Of a DNA stretch of 64,000 bases, positions 8,991-16,629 are shown piece by piece. The stretch comes from Actinomadura terrae (GTDB lineage: Bacteria > Actinomycetota > Actinomycetes > Streptosporangiales > Streptosporangiaceae). Positions within the stretch are counted from its first letter, which is position 1; each line of letters begins with the position of its first letter. The notes below the pieces were generated by a model. That model was not told the origin of the DNA. It ran no database searches and saw only the letters and a list, made by a program, of their open reading frames with translations. The position numbers and the translations under genes were made by a program. The stretch lies in NCBI RefSeq assembly GCF_022751215.1, contig NZ_JAICDG010000004.1, forward strand, positions 496,001-560,000. The letters run 5' to 3'.

Positions 8991-9728
8991 ATGACCTCTC
9001 GCTCCCTGGAGATCCGGCCGCTCACCGCACGATCGGTGGTGCTGAGCACGCTGCTCGGCGTCCACCCGCCCCGGCTCCCCGCCCGCTACCTCGTGCGCGC
9101 CGGCGACCTGTTCGGCATCGCGGAGGGCACGATCCGGGTGGCGCTGTCGCGGATGGTGGCCTCCGGCGACCTCGTCCAGGACGAGGGCATGTACACGCTG
9201 ACCGAACGCCTCCTCGCCCGGCAGGCCCGCCAGGACGAGAGCCGCCTGCCCCCCACCCGCGCCTGGGACGGCACGTGGGAGATCGCCGTGATCACCGCCG
9301 AGCGCCGTCCCGCCACCGAGCGCGCCGCGCTCCGGCAGGCGATGTCGGAGCTGCGGCTGGCCGAACTCCGCGAGGGCACCTGGCTCCGTCCGGCGAACCT
9401 GACCCGTCCGCGCCCCGAGACCGTGGTGCGGCAGTGCACGTTCCTCAACGCGCGCCCCGAGTCCGACCCCGCCGCGCTCGCCGCGTCCCTGTGGGACCTC
9501 GACGGCTGGACGGAGTCGGCCCGCGCCCTGCGCGACGCCCTCCGGCGCGCCACCACGACGTCCGAGAAGTTCACGCTCTCGGCCGCCGCGCTCCGGCACC
9601 TCCTGCGGGACCCGATCCTGCCGCCGGAACTGCTCCCCCGCGACTGGCCGGGCCCCGACCTGCGCGCCCTCTACGAACGCTTCGAGACCGACCTGGAGCA
9701 ACTGCTGATGGACAGGGTGCTGTCCTGA
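8991..9728 (+). CDS. PaaX-family transcriptional regulator
   Basis: A 245-aa regulator of the PaaX type, whose founding member represses phenylacetate degradation genes in response to phenylacetyl-CoA. Seen: N-terminal winged helix (SVVLSTLLG, LVRAGDLFGIAEGTIRVALSRMVASGDL, about residues 12-62) and the conserved DGTWEIAVI and ELREGTWLRPANL segments of the central domain. The ATG at 8991 was chosen because it begins the family domain and follows a -10-like TAGGGT by about 11 bp; a longer in-frame start upstream adds unrelated residues. It is divergent from the P450-alcohol dehydrogenase pair, its most likely target. No paa genes are in the window. Confidence 0.88.
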   Translation: MTSRSLEIRPLTARSVVLSTLLGVHPPRLPARYLVRAGDLFGIAEGTIRVALSRMVASGDLVQDEGMYTLTERLLARQARQDESRLPPTRAWDGTWEIAVITAERRPATERAALRQAMSELRLAELREGTWLRPANLTRPRPETVVRQCTFLNARPESDPAALAASLWDLDGWTESARALRDALRRATTTSEKFTLSAAALRHLLRDPILPPELLPRDWPGPDLRALYERFETDLEQLLMDRVLS

Positions 9729-9738
9729 CCGTCCCGGA

Positions 9739-10275
9739 TCACAGGGCCTGGTAGCCGCCCTCGACGATCACCTTGGCGACGGCGGCGTAGTCGTCGGGAT
9801 TGTCGGGGACGGTCGTCGCGAGCCCGTCCACATACCGGTTGAACATGCAGAACGCCGCCGCGATCAGGACGGTGTCGTGCAGTTCCAGATCGGTCGCCCC
9901 GGCGGCCCGGGCCGCCGCGATGTCCTCCGGTCGGACGTCCTGCCCCGATCGCTGGACGGCCGCGGCCACCCGCAGCAGCGCCTTCAGCTTCTCGGGGATC
10001 GGCGCGCCGTCCAGATCGGCCCGGACCCGGGCGACCAGCTCCATCCCCTCGGGGAGCTGCGCGGCCGCGAACGCCGAATGCGACGACGCGCAGAAGTCGC
10101 AGTCGTTGAGCGAGGACACGTACGCGGCGATCAGCTCGCGCGCGCCCCGCGTCAGCGTGCTCGGTCCCCGCAGCAGGATCTCGGCCAGCTCGTTCATCGG
10201 ACGCGCGGTCTCGGGCCGGTAGGCGAACAGCGACAGGATGCCCGGGGCGTCGTTTCCGAGGGCGATGTGCGGCAC
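9739..10275 (-). CDS. Carboxymuconolactone decarboxylase/AhpD-like protein
   Basis: About 178 aa, all-helical AhpD fold. Seen: the CDFCASSHSAFA segment, a CxxC-xxxH redox centre as in peroxidase-related alkylhydroperoxidases, preceded by LTRGARELIAAYVSSLN. A thiol-peroxidase role is likely in this subfamily. I favour the GTG at 10275 because the family sequence starts PHIALGNDAPG and GGAGGA lies just before it; a GTG at 10302 would add nine residues. Converges on the PaaX-type gene with a 10-bp gap and is divergent from the amino-acid permease. Confidence 0.85.
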   Translation of the reverse strand: MPHIALGNDAPGILSLFAYRPETARPMNELAEILLRGPSTLTRGARELIAAYVSSLNDCDFCASSHSAFAAAQLPEGMELVARVRADLDGAPIPEKLKALLRVAAAVQRSGQDVRPEDIAAARAAGATDLELHDTVLIAAAFCMFNRYVDGLATTVPDNPDDYAAVAKVIVEGGYQAL

Positions 10276-10424
10276 GGCTTCCTCCAGGGGGTCGATACAC
10301 ACAGCATGGGGGCGGACGGGCCGGCTTGCCTGAATCGTGATCTAGATGGCCTTGTCCGGTCAGGGATTCCCGGGCACAGTCACGGTGGCCCGCACTGTCG
10401 CGGGAGACGTCGGGAGGTAGACGG

Positions 10425-11843
10425 ATGGCCTCGGTGTTGGACGGGATGCTTCGCCGCAAACCCATCGAGCAGATCGACGACGAGCACGCCCCCTCCGGCC
10501 TCACCCGGACGCTCGGGCTGTGGCAGCTCACCGCGATCGGCATCGGCGGGATCATCGGCGCCGGGATCTTCTCGCTGGCCGGAGCGGTCGCGAACGAGAA
10601 GGCCGGGCCCGCCGTCCTGATCTCGTTCCTCGTCGCGGGCATCGCGAGCGCGGCGGCGGCGTTCTCCTACGCGGAGTTCGCCGGGCTCATCCCCCGCGCG
10701 GGTTCCGCGTACACCTACGGGTACGCGGTGCTCGGCGAGTTCACGGGCTGGGCGATCGGCTGGGACCTGCTCCTGGAGTACACCGCGATCGTGGCGGTGG
10801 TCGCGATCGGCATCTCCGGCTACTTCAACGACCTGCTCGGCTTCCTCGACATCGACCTCCCGCTCTGGATGGTCGGCGCGCCCGGCACCGAACCGAAGGG
10901 CGTCGCGGACGGCAGCTACAAGGTCAACCTGTTCGCCGCCCTGCTCTGCCTGCTGATCGCCTGGATCCTCAACCTCGGCATGAAGAGCGCCGCCCGGTTC
11001 GAGACCGCGCTGGTCTACCTCAAGGTCGGCATCGTCCTGCTGGTCATCGTCGTCGGCGTCTTCAAGATCAAGAGCAGCAACTACTCGCCGTTCCTGCCCT
11101 TCGGCTGGTCGGGCGCCTTCACCGGGGCCGCGACCGTCTTCTTCGCCGTCTTCGGCTACGACGCGATGTCGACCGCCGCCGAGGAGTCGCAGGAGGCCCG
11201 CAAGCACATGCCGAAGGCGATCATCTACTCGCTCGCGATCTCGATGGTCCTGTACGTCCTGGCCTGCCTGGTCCTGACCGGCATGGTCGACTACCGCGAC
11301 ATCGACCCGAACGCGGCCTTCTCCTCCGCCTTCGACTCCGTCGGCATGGACGCGCTCGGCGCCGTCATCGCGGTCGGCGCGATCCTCGGCGTGCTGACCG
11401 TCCTGTTCACGTTCATGATGGGCGCCACCCGCGTCTGGTTCTCGATGAGCCGCGACGGCCTGCTCCCCGCCTGGTTCGCCAGGACCCACGAGACCCGCCA
11501 CGTCCCGACCCGCATCACCTGGATCCTCGGCGCCGGGTCCGCGATCATCGCCGGTTTCCTGCCCATCGCGGAAGCGGCGGAACTCACCAACATCGGCATT
11601 CTGCTGGCCTTCATCGTGGTCTGCGTAGCCGTGATCGTCCTGCGTTACAAGCGTCCCGATCTGCCCCGCGAGTTCCGCACACCGGGCATGCCCGTCGTCC
11701 CCATCATCGGCGTCGTCTTCTCGATCTGGCTGATCACCTTCCTGCAATGGGAAACGTGGGTCCGCTTCGCCGTCTGGTTCGCCCTCGGCTGCCTCGTCTA
11801 CTTCGCCTACAGCCGCTTCAAATCACACCTGAACACCCGCTGA
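10425..11843 (+). CDS. APC-family amino-acid permease
   Basis: A 472-aa polytopic membrane transporter of the amino acid-polyamine-organocation family, resembling cationic amino-acid transporters. Seen: the first-helix motif TAIGIGGIIGAGIFSLAG (about residues 36-53), PRAGSAYTY, an EYTAIVAVVAIGISGYF helix and about 12 hydrophobic segments in all, including FFAVFGYDAMSTAAEESQE and a C-terminal pair near VVPIIGVVFSIWLITFL. It would import amino acids by proton symport or exchange. It stands alone; the convergent GntR-type gene is separated from it by a hairpin terminator. Nothing in the sequence fixes the substrate. Confidence 0.92.
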   Translation: MASVLDGMLRRKPIEQIDDEHAPSGLTRTLGLWQLTAIGIGGIIGAGIFSLAGAVANEKAGPAVLISFLVAGIASAAAAFSYAEFAGLIPRAGSAYTYGYAVLGEFTGWAIGWDLLLEYTAIVAVVAIGISGYFNDLLGFLDIDLPLWMVGAPGTEPKGVADGSYKVNLFAALLCLLIAWILNLGMKSAARFETALVYLKVGIVLLVIVVGVFKIKSSNYSPFLPFGWSGAFTGAATVFFAVFGYDAMSTAAEESQEARKHMPKAIIYSLAISMVLYVLACLVLTGMVDYRDIDPNAAFSSAFDSVGMDALGAVIAVGAILGVLTVLFTFMMGATRVWFSMSRDGLLPAWFARTHETRHVPTRITWILGAGSAIIAGFLPIAEAAELTNIGILLAFIVVCVAVIVLRYKRPDLPREFRTPGMPVVPIIGVVFSIWLITFLQWETWVRFAVWFALGCLVYFAYSRFKSHLNTR

Positions 11844-11853
11844 AACGGTGGCG

Positions 11854-11880
11854 GCGGCCCCAGGGAAGCGCTGGGGCCGC
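11854..11880. terminator. Bidirectional hairpin terminator
   Basis: Perfect 10-bp stem GCGGCCCCAG / CTGGGGCCGC with a 7-nt loop between the convergent permease and GntR genes. No T-run, as is common in GC-rich actinomycetes. Confidence 0.75.
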
Positions 11881-11891
11881 GGCACCCCGAA

Positions 11892-12656
11892 CTACGACCT
11901 CTTGATCTGGACGCGGTAGACGAACTCGCCCCACAGATGCACCGGGCCGCGATGCCAGGACACCTCGACCGGCCGTCCGTTCACGTCGATGGCGACGTGG
12001 TAGAGCTCGAATACCGGCTGGTCGTCCTGGATGTCGAAGAATTCCTGCTCACCGCCCGTCGGAGGCCGGGACAGCGTCAGGTATTCGTCGGCGTAGACCT
12101 CCTCGTGTCCGAGGTCCTTCATTGTGGTGAGCATGCCGCCGCTCGGCTGGGTGAGGTCCTCCAGCCGAGTTCCGAACGCGATCTCGCCTGGAATGTAGGA
12201 CGGCGCCTTCTGCACGAGGGTGTCGTCGGCGTACATGTCGCGGTCGCGGACCAGAACCTGGGCGTCCGGCTCGATGCCGAGGAACTCGGCGATCCGGCGG
12301 GGCGGAACCTCCCGGCGCACGCTGGTCTCCGAGCGCGGCGTCATCCCCTGCCGCCGCACCTCGGCGGCGAACCCGCCGCGATCCTCGACGCGCTTCGCCT
12401 CGTTGTATCGATCGCGTGCGTCCCTGGTGATCTGGGGCATGTGGGTCACCTTCGTCTTTCTTCCTTGGCCCAAGCTGAGCAAGCCCTGCCTGCGCAGTCC
12501 TTGAAGCGCGCGGTTGATCGTACTGTCGCTCACGCCGAACTCGGCGGCGAGCGTGCGCTGGCTGGGGAAATCCGAGCCCCTGGGATACGGCGAGTCCTCT
12601 CTGAGAATCCGATCTCGCAGGACCGCCGCGATGTCGTTGGCACTCAGACCCGCCAT
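11892..12656 (-). CDS. GntR-family regulator with UTRA (HutC-type) domain
   Basis: A 254-aa one-component regulator. Seen: N-terminal winged helix (DIAAVLRDRIL, FPSQRTLAAEFGVSDSTINRALQGLRRQGLL, about residues 5-65) and a C-terminal UTRA ligand-binding domain with the typical RDRDMYADD segment and the VFELYHVAIDVNGRPVEVSWH ending. HutC/UTRA proteins repress transport or catabolic genes until a small ligand binds. The ATG at 12656 was chosen because GGAGGA stands 9 bp upstream; an earlier in-frame start lacks one. Its own upstream region has nested inverted repeats. The target is unclear; the nearby permease is convergent, not divergent. Confidence 0.9.
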   Translation of the reverse strand: MAGLSANDIAAVLRDRILREDSPYPRGSDFPSQRTLAAEFGVSDSTINRALQGLRRQGLLSLGQGRKTKVTHMPQITRDARDRYNEAKRVEDRGGFAAEVRRQGMTPRSETSVRREVPPRRIAEFLGIEPDAQVLVRDRDMYADDTLVQKAPSYIPGEIAFGTRLEDLTQPSGGMLTTMKDLGHEEVYADEYLTLSRPPTGGEQEFFDIQDDQPVFELYHVAIDVNGRPVEVSWHRGPVHLWGEFVYRVQIKRS

Positions 12657-12691
12657 GCGCGTGCTTCCTCCACTCTTCGGCAACTTCCCCG

Positions 12692-12730
12692 ATCAGTTGC
12701 GCCGATCATTCACTCAGTGGCCGAACTGAT
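12692..12730. promoter_or_regulatory. Nested inverted repeats upstream of the GntR-type gene
   Basis: ATCAGTT (12692-12698) and AACTGAT (12724-12730) form an inverted pair with a 25-bp spacer, i.e. three helical turns centre to centre, enclosing a smaller CACT-C-AGTG dyad. It lies 36-74 bp before the GntR start and could be an autoregulatory operator. Inference only. Confidence 0.35.
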
Positions 12731-12870
12731 TGAAGCTCATGCCGCTTCCGACATGGTTGGTTGACCAGTCCGTCCGGGGTCCAGCACTCTGAGCGAGACA
12801 ACGAACGTTTAAGCAGTGAAGCACATCGGCGAAGATCCCCACCAGAATCCCCCTGGACCCGGAGTTTCAG

Positions 12871-13254
12871 ATGTCGTTAGACCAGTCCAAAATCGGAGAA
12901 ATCACCCCTGGAACCACCAATCACATCTATTCCCCCGAACCCCAACAATCTCCCCGGTCGGACGAGGCACACCTGTATGACGTCGAGGTGAGCTGGCTCC
13001 GCGCCGTGGTCGACGCGCTTGACGCGGCCGGCGGATTCAGGACGTCGATCAGCCAGCCGTTCGGAAGCGGCGCGCCCTTCCTCCACGTCGTCGGCGAGGG
13101 CGGCGGCCGCTTCGCCGAAACAGTCCGCACCCGCCGCGTCCCCGACGACGGAGGCGTCCGAGGCGTCTGGTCCTGGGGCGAGGACATCGCCGGCGGCGGA
13201 GACGCACAGGAGGCGGCAAAAGCAATCAGGCGGGTCGTCAACCCCCGGATGTGA
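12871..13254 (+). CDS. Small actinobacterial protein with WSWGE motif (copy 1)
   Basis: A 127-aa protein of unknown function. The first 35 residues are polar and variable; the rest is a compact domain: a helix LRAVVDALDAAGGF, strands around APFLHVVGE and RFAETVRTRRV, then GVRGVWSWGEDI and a C-terminal helix DAQEAAKAIRRVVNPRM. The same domain recurs in the 14894-15325 gene with most residues shared, so the two are paralogues. Comparable small proteins occur next to XRE/TPR regulators in actinomycetes; a regulatory partner role is a guess. The gene ends just before an inverted repeat that is also present after the second copy's operon. Confidence 0.75.
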   Translation: MSLDQSKIGEITPGTTNHIYSPEPQQSPRSDEAHLYDVEVSWLRAVVDALDAAGGFRTSISQPFGSGAPFLHVVGEGGGRFAETVRTRRVPDDGGVRGVWSWGEDIAGGGDAQEAAKAIRRVVNPRM

Positions 13255-13267
13255 CCCGCACAAAAAG

Positions 13268-13308
13268 CGGCGCCCTCTAGGCCCCGAGCAAAGACCTAGA
13301 GGGCGCCG
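13268..13308. terminator. Inverted repeat/terminator, shared sequence (copy 1)
   Basis: Perfect 14-bp stem CGGCGCCCTCTAGG (13268-13281) / CCTAGAGGGCGCCG (13295-13308), 13-nt loop, between convergent genes. The same arm recurs at 15654-15667 and 15700-15713. Confidence 0.8.
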
Positions 13309-13317
13309 TGATGCAAA

Positions 13318-13707
13318 TCAGCGAACCCGCCGCTCGATCTCCTCAAAAATATCGGCATCCGTCTCCCGCTGCCAGGAAGGCATTTTCCCCCAGTCAGCCG
13401 TATAGGACGGCTTCGGATCCGAGAAGTGCTTGTAAATCTGCGCCGTCCAACACAACGCAACAAACCGCCCCTTCTGCTCCCGAGACAGCTTGCCCGTCGC
13501 ACCCCCAGCCACACGCACGAACTGCTCAACCTGCCCATAGACGGCTGCCGCCGCCTCCCGCTCCCACTCAGGAGTGTCCTCCCAAGGCGCGACATACCCC
13601 GCCTTGGGCTCCCCGGGAAAGTGCCGCCGAACCCCCGCGACCCAAGCCTCCCGAAAAACACGCCCACCCTGCCGTCCCTCAGAAGACCCTTGCACGACGC
13701 TCCTCAC
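13318..13707 (-). CDS. 129-aa protein made of two tandem related halves
   Basis: Unknown function. It consists of an internal duplication: residues about 18-68 and 78-128 align over the pattern helix, HF, P-K-x-x-Y-x-A-x-W, P-x-W-(E/Q)-R-E and an acidic/hydrophobic helix ending (QVEQFV / EEIERRV). The spaced Trp, Pro and Arg-Glu residues suggest a small conserved fold present twice. The GTG start overlaps the stop of the TPR gene as GTGA, indicating translational coupling; a second GTG at 13695 has a better-spaced AGGAG and is possible. It is soluble, with no signal peptide. Similar proteins in actinomycetes are annotated as hypothetical. Confidence 0.7.
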   Translation of the reverse strand: MRSVVQGSSEGRQGGRVFREAWVAGVRRHFPGEPKAGYVAPWEDTPEWEREAAAAVYGQVEQFVRVAGGATGKLSREQKGRFVALCWTAQIYKHFSDPKPSYTADWGKMPSWQRETDADIFEEIERRVR

Positions 13708-14717
13708 ACTAGGTCGATGCGCTCAACAAGCTGCGCAATTCGCGTGTCACCTGAAACCGAGCCCAGCTCAGCCCGAAGCAAACGCAGTTTCCGGCCGACG
13801 TACCCCGACGACCGAGTCCGGTCGGCGATGTCGATCGCCTGTGCACCGTATTCAAGAACCTGGTCGAGATCCCGCACCCGCACACCAAGCCCTGCCAGGT
13901 CTACAAGAATGCTCCCCTTGCGCCGCAAGGAGTTCGCCACCCCAAGCGCTTCACCCAGTGCTCCAGAGGCAAGTTCAGGACGACCAAGGGCCGCATAACA
14001 CGTCCCCCGCTGCTCCGCGAGCCGAGTGCCGTCAAAGCGAAGCCAACCACCCGGGACGTTCGCGTCCGAAGAGCCCCCGACCCGCTCGGCGACCCCAAGC
14101 GCCCTTTCGCAGAAGCCCAGCTCCCCAAGACCCGCGTGAACCTCCGCACGAACAGCCGCTACCCAGTAACGCGTCGGGAGTTGCCCGTCGCCACGCCCAG
14201 CGACACGCTCGGCCGAGTCCAGAAGGTCGAGAGCCGAGCCGTACTCCCGCTCATACAGGTCCACATAGGCGTGGCGGGTAAGGGCACACGCCCACTGATC
14301 GAAGGCTCCCCCCTCCTTACTCGCATCGGCGGCCAGCTTGTAGCAGTGGGCGGCCTCGACATACCTGTTCGCGTCGAACATGATCTCCCCGGCGAGCTGG
14401 AGGAGATCACCGGCCAGCACGCAGAGCCGCACATGCTCCTCGTGGGAGCGCGCGTCACGCAGCGCGGCGGTCAGCAGCCCCAGTTGTTCACGCACCGCTG
14501 GATGAACCGCCCTCTTCGCAGGTGAGAGGGCGAAGACCTGCCACAAGTGCGAGTTCAACAGCTCGAACTGGTCGATCTGCTCGATGTCATCGGCGTGGGC
14601 GGCGATCGGGGCAGGGGTGGCGATAAGCGCACCCATGATGCTCAGCAGGCGAAGCAGCTCGCGGCGTCCCATGCGTTCCCCACCGCGCAACGCACCGGGC
14701 CGTCTCCCTGCCGCCAT
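13704..14717 (-). CDS. TPR-repeat protein resembling the C-terminal half of XRE regulators
   Basis: About 337 aa. Seen: a basic RRELLRLLSIMGA segment near the start, then a long all-helical stretch with TPR-like pairs (LAGDLLQLAGEIMFDANRY, YVEAAHCYKLAADAS, DLYEREYGSALDLLDSAERV, CYAALGRPELASGALGEAL). In actinomycetes this arrangement usually follows an N-terminal XRE helix-turn-helix, which is absent here: the upstream in-frame residues to 14891 do not look like one. So it is either an HTH-less sensor or a truncated regulator. The start was set at the ATG 14717 (GAGGAG only 3 bp away); 14672 is another choice. It is coupled to the 129-aa protein and divergent from the WSWGE copy 2. Confidence 0.75.
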   Translation of the reverse strand: MAAGRRPGALRGGERMGRRELLRLLSIMGALIATPAPIAAHADDIEQIDQFELLNSHLWQVFALSPAKRAVHPAVREQLGLLTAALRDARSHEEHVRLCVLAGDLLQLAGEIMFDANRYVEAAHCYKLAADASKEGGAFDQWACALTRHAYVDLYEREYGSALDLLDSAERVAGRGDGQLPTRYWVAAVRAEVHAGLGELGFCERALGVAERVGGSSDANVPGGWLRFDGTRLAEQRGTCYAALGRPELASGALGEALGVANSLRRKGSILVDLAGLGVRVRDLDQVLEYGAQAIDIADRTRSSGYVGRKLRLLRAELGSVSGDTRIAQLVERIDLV

Positions 14718-14893
14718 GGACTCCTCGTGAAGGGACGCTGGTGCATCCTGCCTGGTCAGCGTACGACGCGTACCGACGATGCAGTGGCGATGCACCAGAG
14801 ATGCACCAGGGACGCGCCGTGCTTGCCCTGGGGCGAACGAGCGGGCTCGTGTTCCCTGGTCCCGAGCGAGCCACTCCCAACGAAGGGGCACCG

Positions 14894-15325
14894 GTGACCA
14901 GCCGACCCGATCGTTCAGCTTCGTCCAGGGGAAAAGATCTCTCCCCGCGCATCAATGAGGCGTCGGGCGCACGCGACGACACTTCCCAGCGAGCCTCGCG
15001 ACCCGACGTTCAGCCCGAGGGACGCCGCGCAGGCGAGGTTCGGACCTATGGCATCGAGGTCCGGTGGCTTCGGGCCGTGGTCGAGGCGCTCGACGCGGTC
15101 GGTGGGTTCAAGACGTCGATCAGGCAACCACTCGGCGGTGAGGCGCCGTTTCTCTACGTCGTGGGTGACGGGGGCGGCCGGTTCGCCGAGACCGTCCGCA
15201 CGCGACGGGTCGCCGGGGACGGAGGTGTCCGGGGCGTCTGGTCGTGGGGCGAGGACGTCCCGGGTGCCGGGAGCCCACAGGAGGCGGCGAAGGCGATCGC
15301 CAGGGTCGTCAACCCCAGGATGTGA
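14894..15325 (+). CDS. Small actinobacterial protein with WSWGE motif (copy 2)
   Basis: A 143-aa paralogue of the 12871-13254 product. The N-terminal 50 residues are polar and unrelated; from YGIEVRWLRAVVEALDAVGGF to the final AKAIARVVNPRM the two proteins match at most positions, including RFAETVRTRRV and GVRGVWSWGED. GTG at 14894 was chosen because GAAGGGG lies 7 bp upstream; a longer frame reaching 14741 would overlap the divergent TPR gene's start. The small winged-helix-like gene follows 5 bp downstream. Function unknown. Confidence 0.75.
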   Translation: MTSRPDRSASSRGKDLSPRINEASGARDDTSQRASRPDVQPEGRRAGEVRTYGIEVRWLRAVVEALDAVGGFKTSIRQPLGGEAPFLYVVGDGGGRFAETVRTRRVAGDGGVRGVWSWGEDVPGAGSPQEAAKAIARVVNPRM

Positions 15326-15330
15326 CCTCG

Positions 15331-15666
15331 ATGGATGAGGCGGAGGACGGTGGCATGGACGAGGCGCGGTCCGAGGCGTATCCGCTCAGGAAGCTGGGGC
15401 TCGTGGCGCAGGTCAACAACGTGCCCGCGGATACGTGGATGGCGTCCAGGTTCGCGGCGATCCTGGTCGGTGTCAGCCCTTCGCGGCTGGATGGGTGGGC
15501 GTCTGCGGGGTTGTTGTCCTATCGGCAGGACGGGCCGTCCGGGCCGATGAGGTATCTCAGGGCCGAACGGCTGATCGTGTGCGGGCTGGGCGTCGGCGGG
15601 GAGCCGCCTACCGTCGAGGCCGTGCGGCGGCATGTGCGCCATAGGAAGGGGCACGGCGCCCTCTAG
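15331..15666 (+). CDS. Small MerR-like winged-helix protein
   Basis: A 111-aa protein of unknown role. Residues about 35-85 (RFAAILVGVSPSRLDGWASAGLLS followed by MRYLRAERL) look like the helix-turn-helix plus wing of MerR/BldC-type DNA-binding domains, with the SPSRLDGW recognition helix and the R-Y/L-R-A wing. No ligand domain follows. It begins 5 bp after WSWGE copy 2, and its TAG stop lies inside the left arm of the downstream inverted repeat. A DNA-binding partner for the WSWGE protein is a reasonable guess. Confidence 0.6.
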   Translation: MDEAEDGGMDEARSEAYPLRKLGLVAQVNNVPADTWMASRFAAILVGVSPSRLDGWASAGLLSYRQDGPSGPMRYLRAERLIVCGLGVGGEPPTVEAVRRHVRHRKGHGAL

Positions 15667-15715
15667 GTCGCGAGGGAAAGGTTCTGAGCACGATCCCGGC
15701 CTAGAGGGCGCCGTG
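15652..15715. terminator. Inverted repeat/terminator, shared sequence (copy 2)
   Basis: Perfect 16-bp stem CACGGCGCCCTCTAGG (15652-15667) / CCTAGAGGGCGCCGTG (15700-15715) with a 32-nt loop. The inner 14 bp are identical to the arms at 13268-13308. It contains the stop codon of the preceding gene and separates it from the convergent SOD gene. Confidence 0.75.
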
Positions 15716-15743
15716 GTCTTTGGGGGTTAGGAGCTCGGGGGTG

Positions 15744-16343
15744 TCAGGCGCGGGCGTTGTCGAAGCGGGTCTTGACGTCCGTCCAGTTGACGAGGGACCA
15801 CAGCTTCTGGACGTAGTCGGGGCGCACGTTGCGGTACTGGAGGTAGTACGCGTGCTCCCAGGCGTCGAAGACCAGGAGCGGGGTGGTGTTCAGGCCGACG
15901 TTGCCGTGGTGGTCGTAGACCTGCTCGACCACGAGGCGGCGGCTGAGGGGCTCCCAGGCGAGGATGCCCCAACCTGAGCCCTGCACCAGGGACGTCGCAT
16001 TGGAGAGCTGCTTCTGGAAGGCCTCGAACGAGCCGAAGTGCTCGTCGATGGCGGCGGCGAGTTCGCCGTCGGGGCGGTCGCCGCCGTCCGGGGAGAGGTT
16101 GTCCCAGAAGATCGAGTGCAGGACGTGTCCGGACAGGTTGAACGCGAACGTCTTCTCCAGGCCGACCAGGCCGCCGTACTGCTCCTTGTCCCGCGCCTCG
16201 GCGAGCTTCTCCAGCGTGTCGTTGGCCCCCTTGACGTAGGCGGCGTGGTGCTTGGAGTGGTGCAGCTCCAGGATCTCGCCGGTGATCGCCGGTTCCAGGG
16301 CCGCGTAGTCGTAAGGAAGGTCGGGAAGCGTGTAGTCAGCCAT
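15744..16343 (-). CDS. sodF: Superoxide dismutase, Fe/Mn family
   Basis: A 199-aa cytoplasmic SOD that dismutates superoxide to H2O2 and O2. Seen: the four metal ligands, His in ELHHSKHHAAYV, His in LSGHVLHSIFWDNLSP, Asp and His in VFDAWEHAYYLQY; and the GSGWGILAWEP core. Length is typical. Metal preference cannot be fixed by reading, but the start codon is preceded by TGCAA-N5-TTGCA at 16355-16369, the half-site arrangement of the nickel-responsive Nur repressor known to control sodF (FeSOD) in Streptomyces. That suggests sodF and repression when nickel is available. The gene is convergent with the winged-helix gene. Confidence 0.95.
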   Translation of the reverse strand: MADYTLPDLPYDYAALEPAITGEILELHHSKHHAAYVKGANDTLEKLAEARDKEQYGGLVGLEKTFAFNLSGHVLHSIFWDNLSPDGGDRPDGELAAAIDEHFGSFEAFQKQLSNATSLVQGSGWGILAWEPLSRRLVVEQVYDHHGNVGLNTTPLLVFDAWEHAYYLQYRNVRPDYVQKLWSLVNWTDVKTRFDNARA

Positions 16344-16354
16344 ACCGCCACTAT

Positions 16355-16369
16355 TGCAAATCAGTTGCA
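16355..16369. promoter_or_regulatory. Putative Nur box (nickel-responsive operator) at the SOD gene
   Basis: Perfect TGCAA-N5-TTGCA palindrome, 12 bp before the SOD ATG, matching the half-sites and spacing described for Nur on sodF and nik promoters of Streptomyces. No Nur gene is present in the window. Confidence 0.6.
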
Positions 16370-16390
16370 GGTACGTCTAACTCGCATCGC

Positions 16391-16534
16391 TCAACGGCGG
16401 CCGCGGACGCGGGCCAGGATGCCGCGGACCTTCGCCTGGGTGCGGGGGTCCCGCGCGGCGCGTTCGGCGCGTGCGCGGGCCTTGCGTCCCTGGGGGCTGT
16501 TCAAGAAGCGCTTGATGCGGTCGGCGAGTGCCAT
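16391..16534 (-). CDS. 47-aa highly basic small protein
   Basis: A short protein, about one third Arg/Lys, beginning MALADRIKRFLNSPQGRKAR and ending in RVRGRR. GGAGGA stands 6 bp before the ATG, supporting translation. Small basic proteins of this kind recur next to unrelated genes in actinomycetes; nucleic-acid binding or a membrane-surface helix is possible. It lies 47 bp upstream of the SOD gene in the same direction, so the two could share a transcript, although the Nur box between them suggests a separate SOD promoter. Confidence 0.7.
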   Translation of the reverse strand: MALADRIKRFLNSPQGRKARARAERAARDPRTQAKVRGILARVRGRR

Positions 16535-16603
16535 CGTTCGTCCTCCTCGGGCTGGGCCTGTTCTCCGTCCAACGGACGCGGCGGCCGGAAGGTTCGGGCG
16601 CCG

Positions 16604-16629
16604 CGCCCCCGCCGCGTACGGCGGGGGCG
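16604..16629. terminator. GC-rich hairpin
   Basis: Perfect 11-bp stem CGCCCCCGCCG / CGGCGGGGGCG with a CGTA loop. It lies between divergent genes, so it ends no protein gene; on the minus strand it follows the tRNA-like T-arm at 16639-16651, as a terminator would. Confidence 0.45.
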
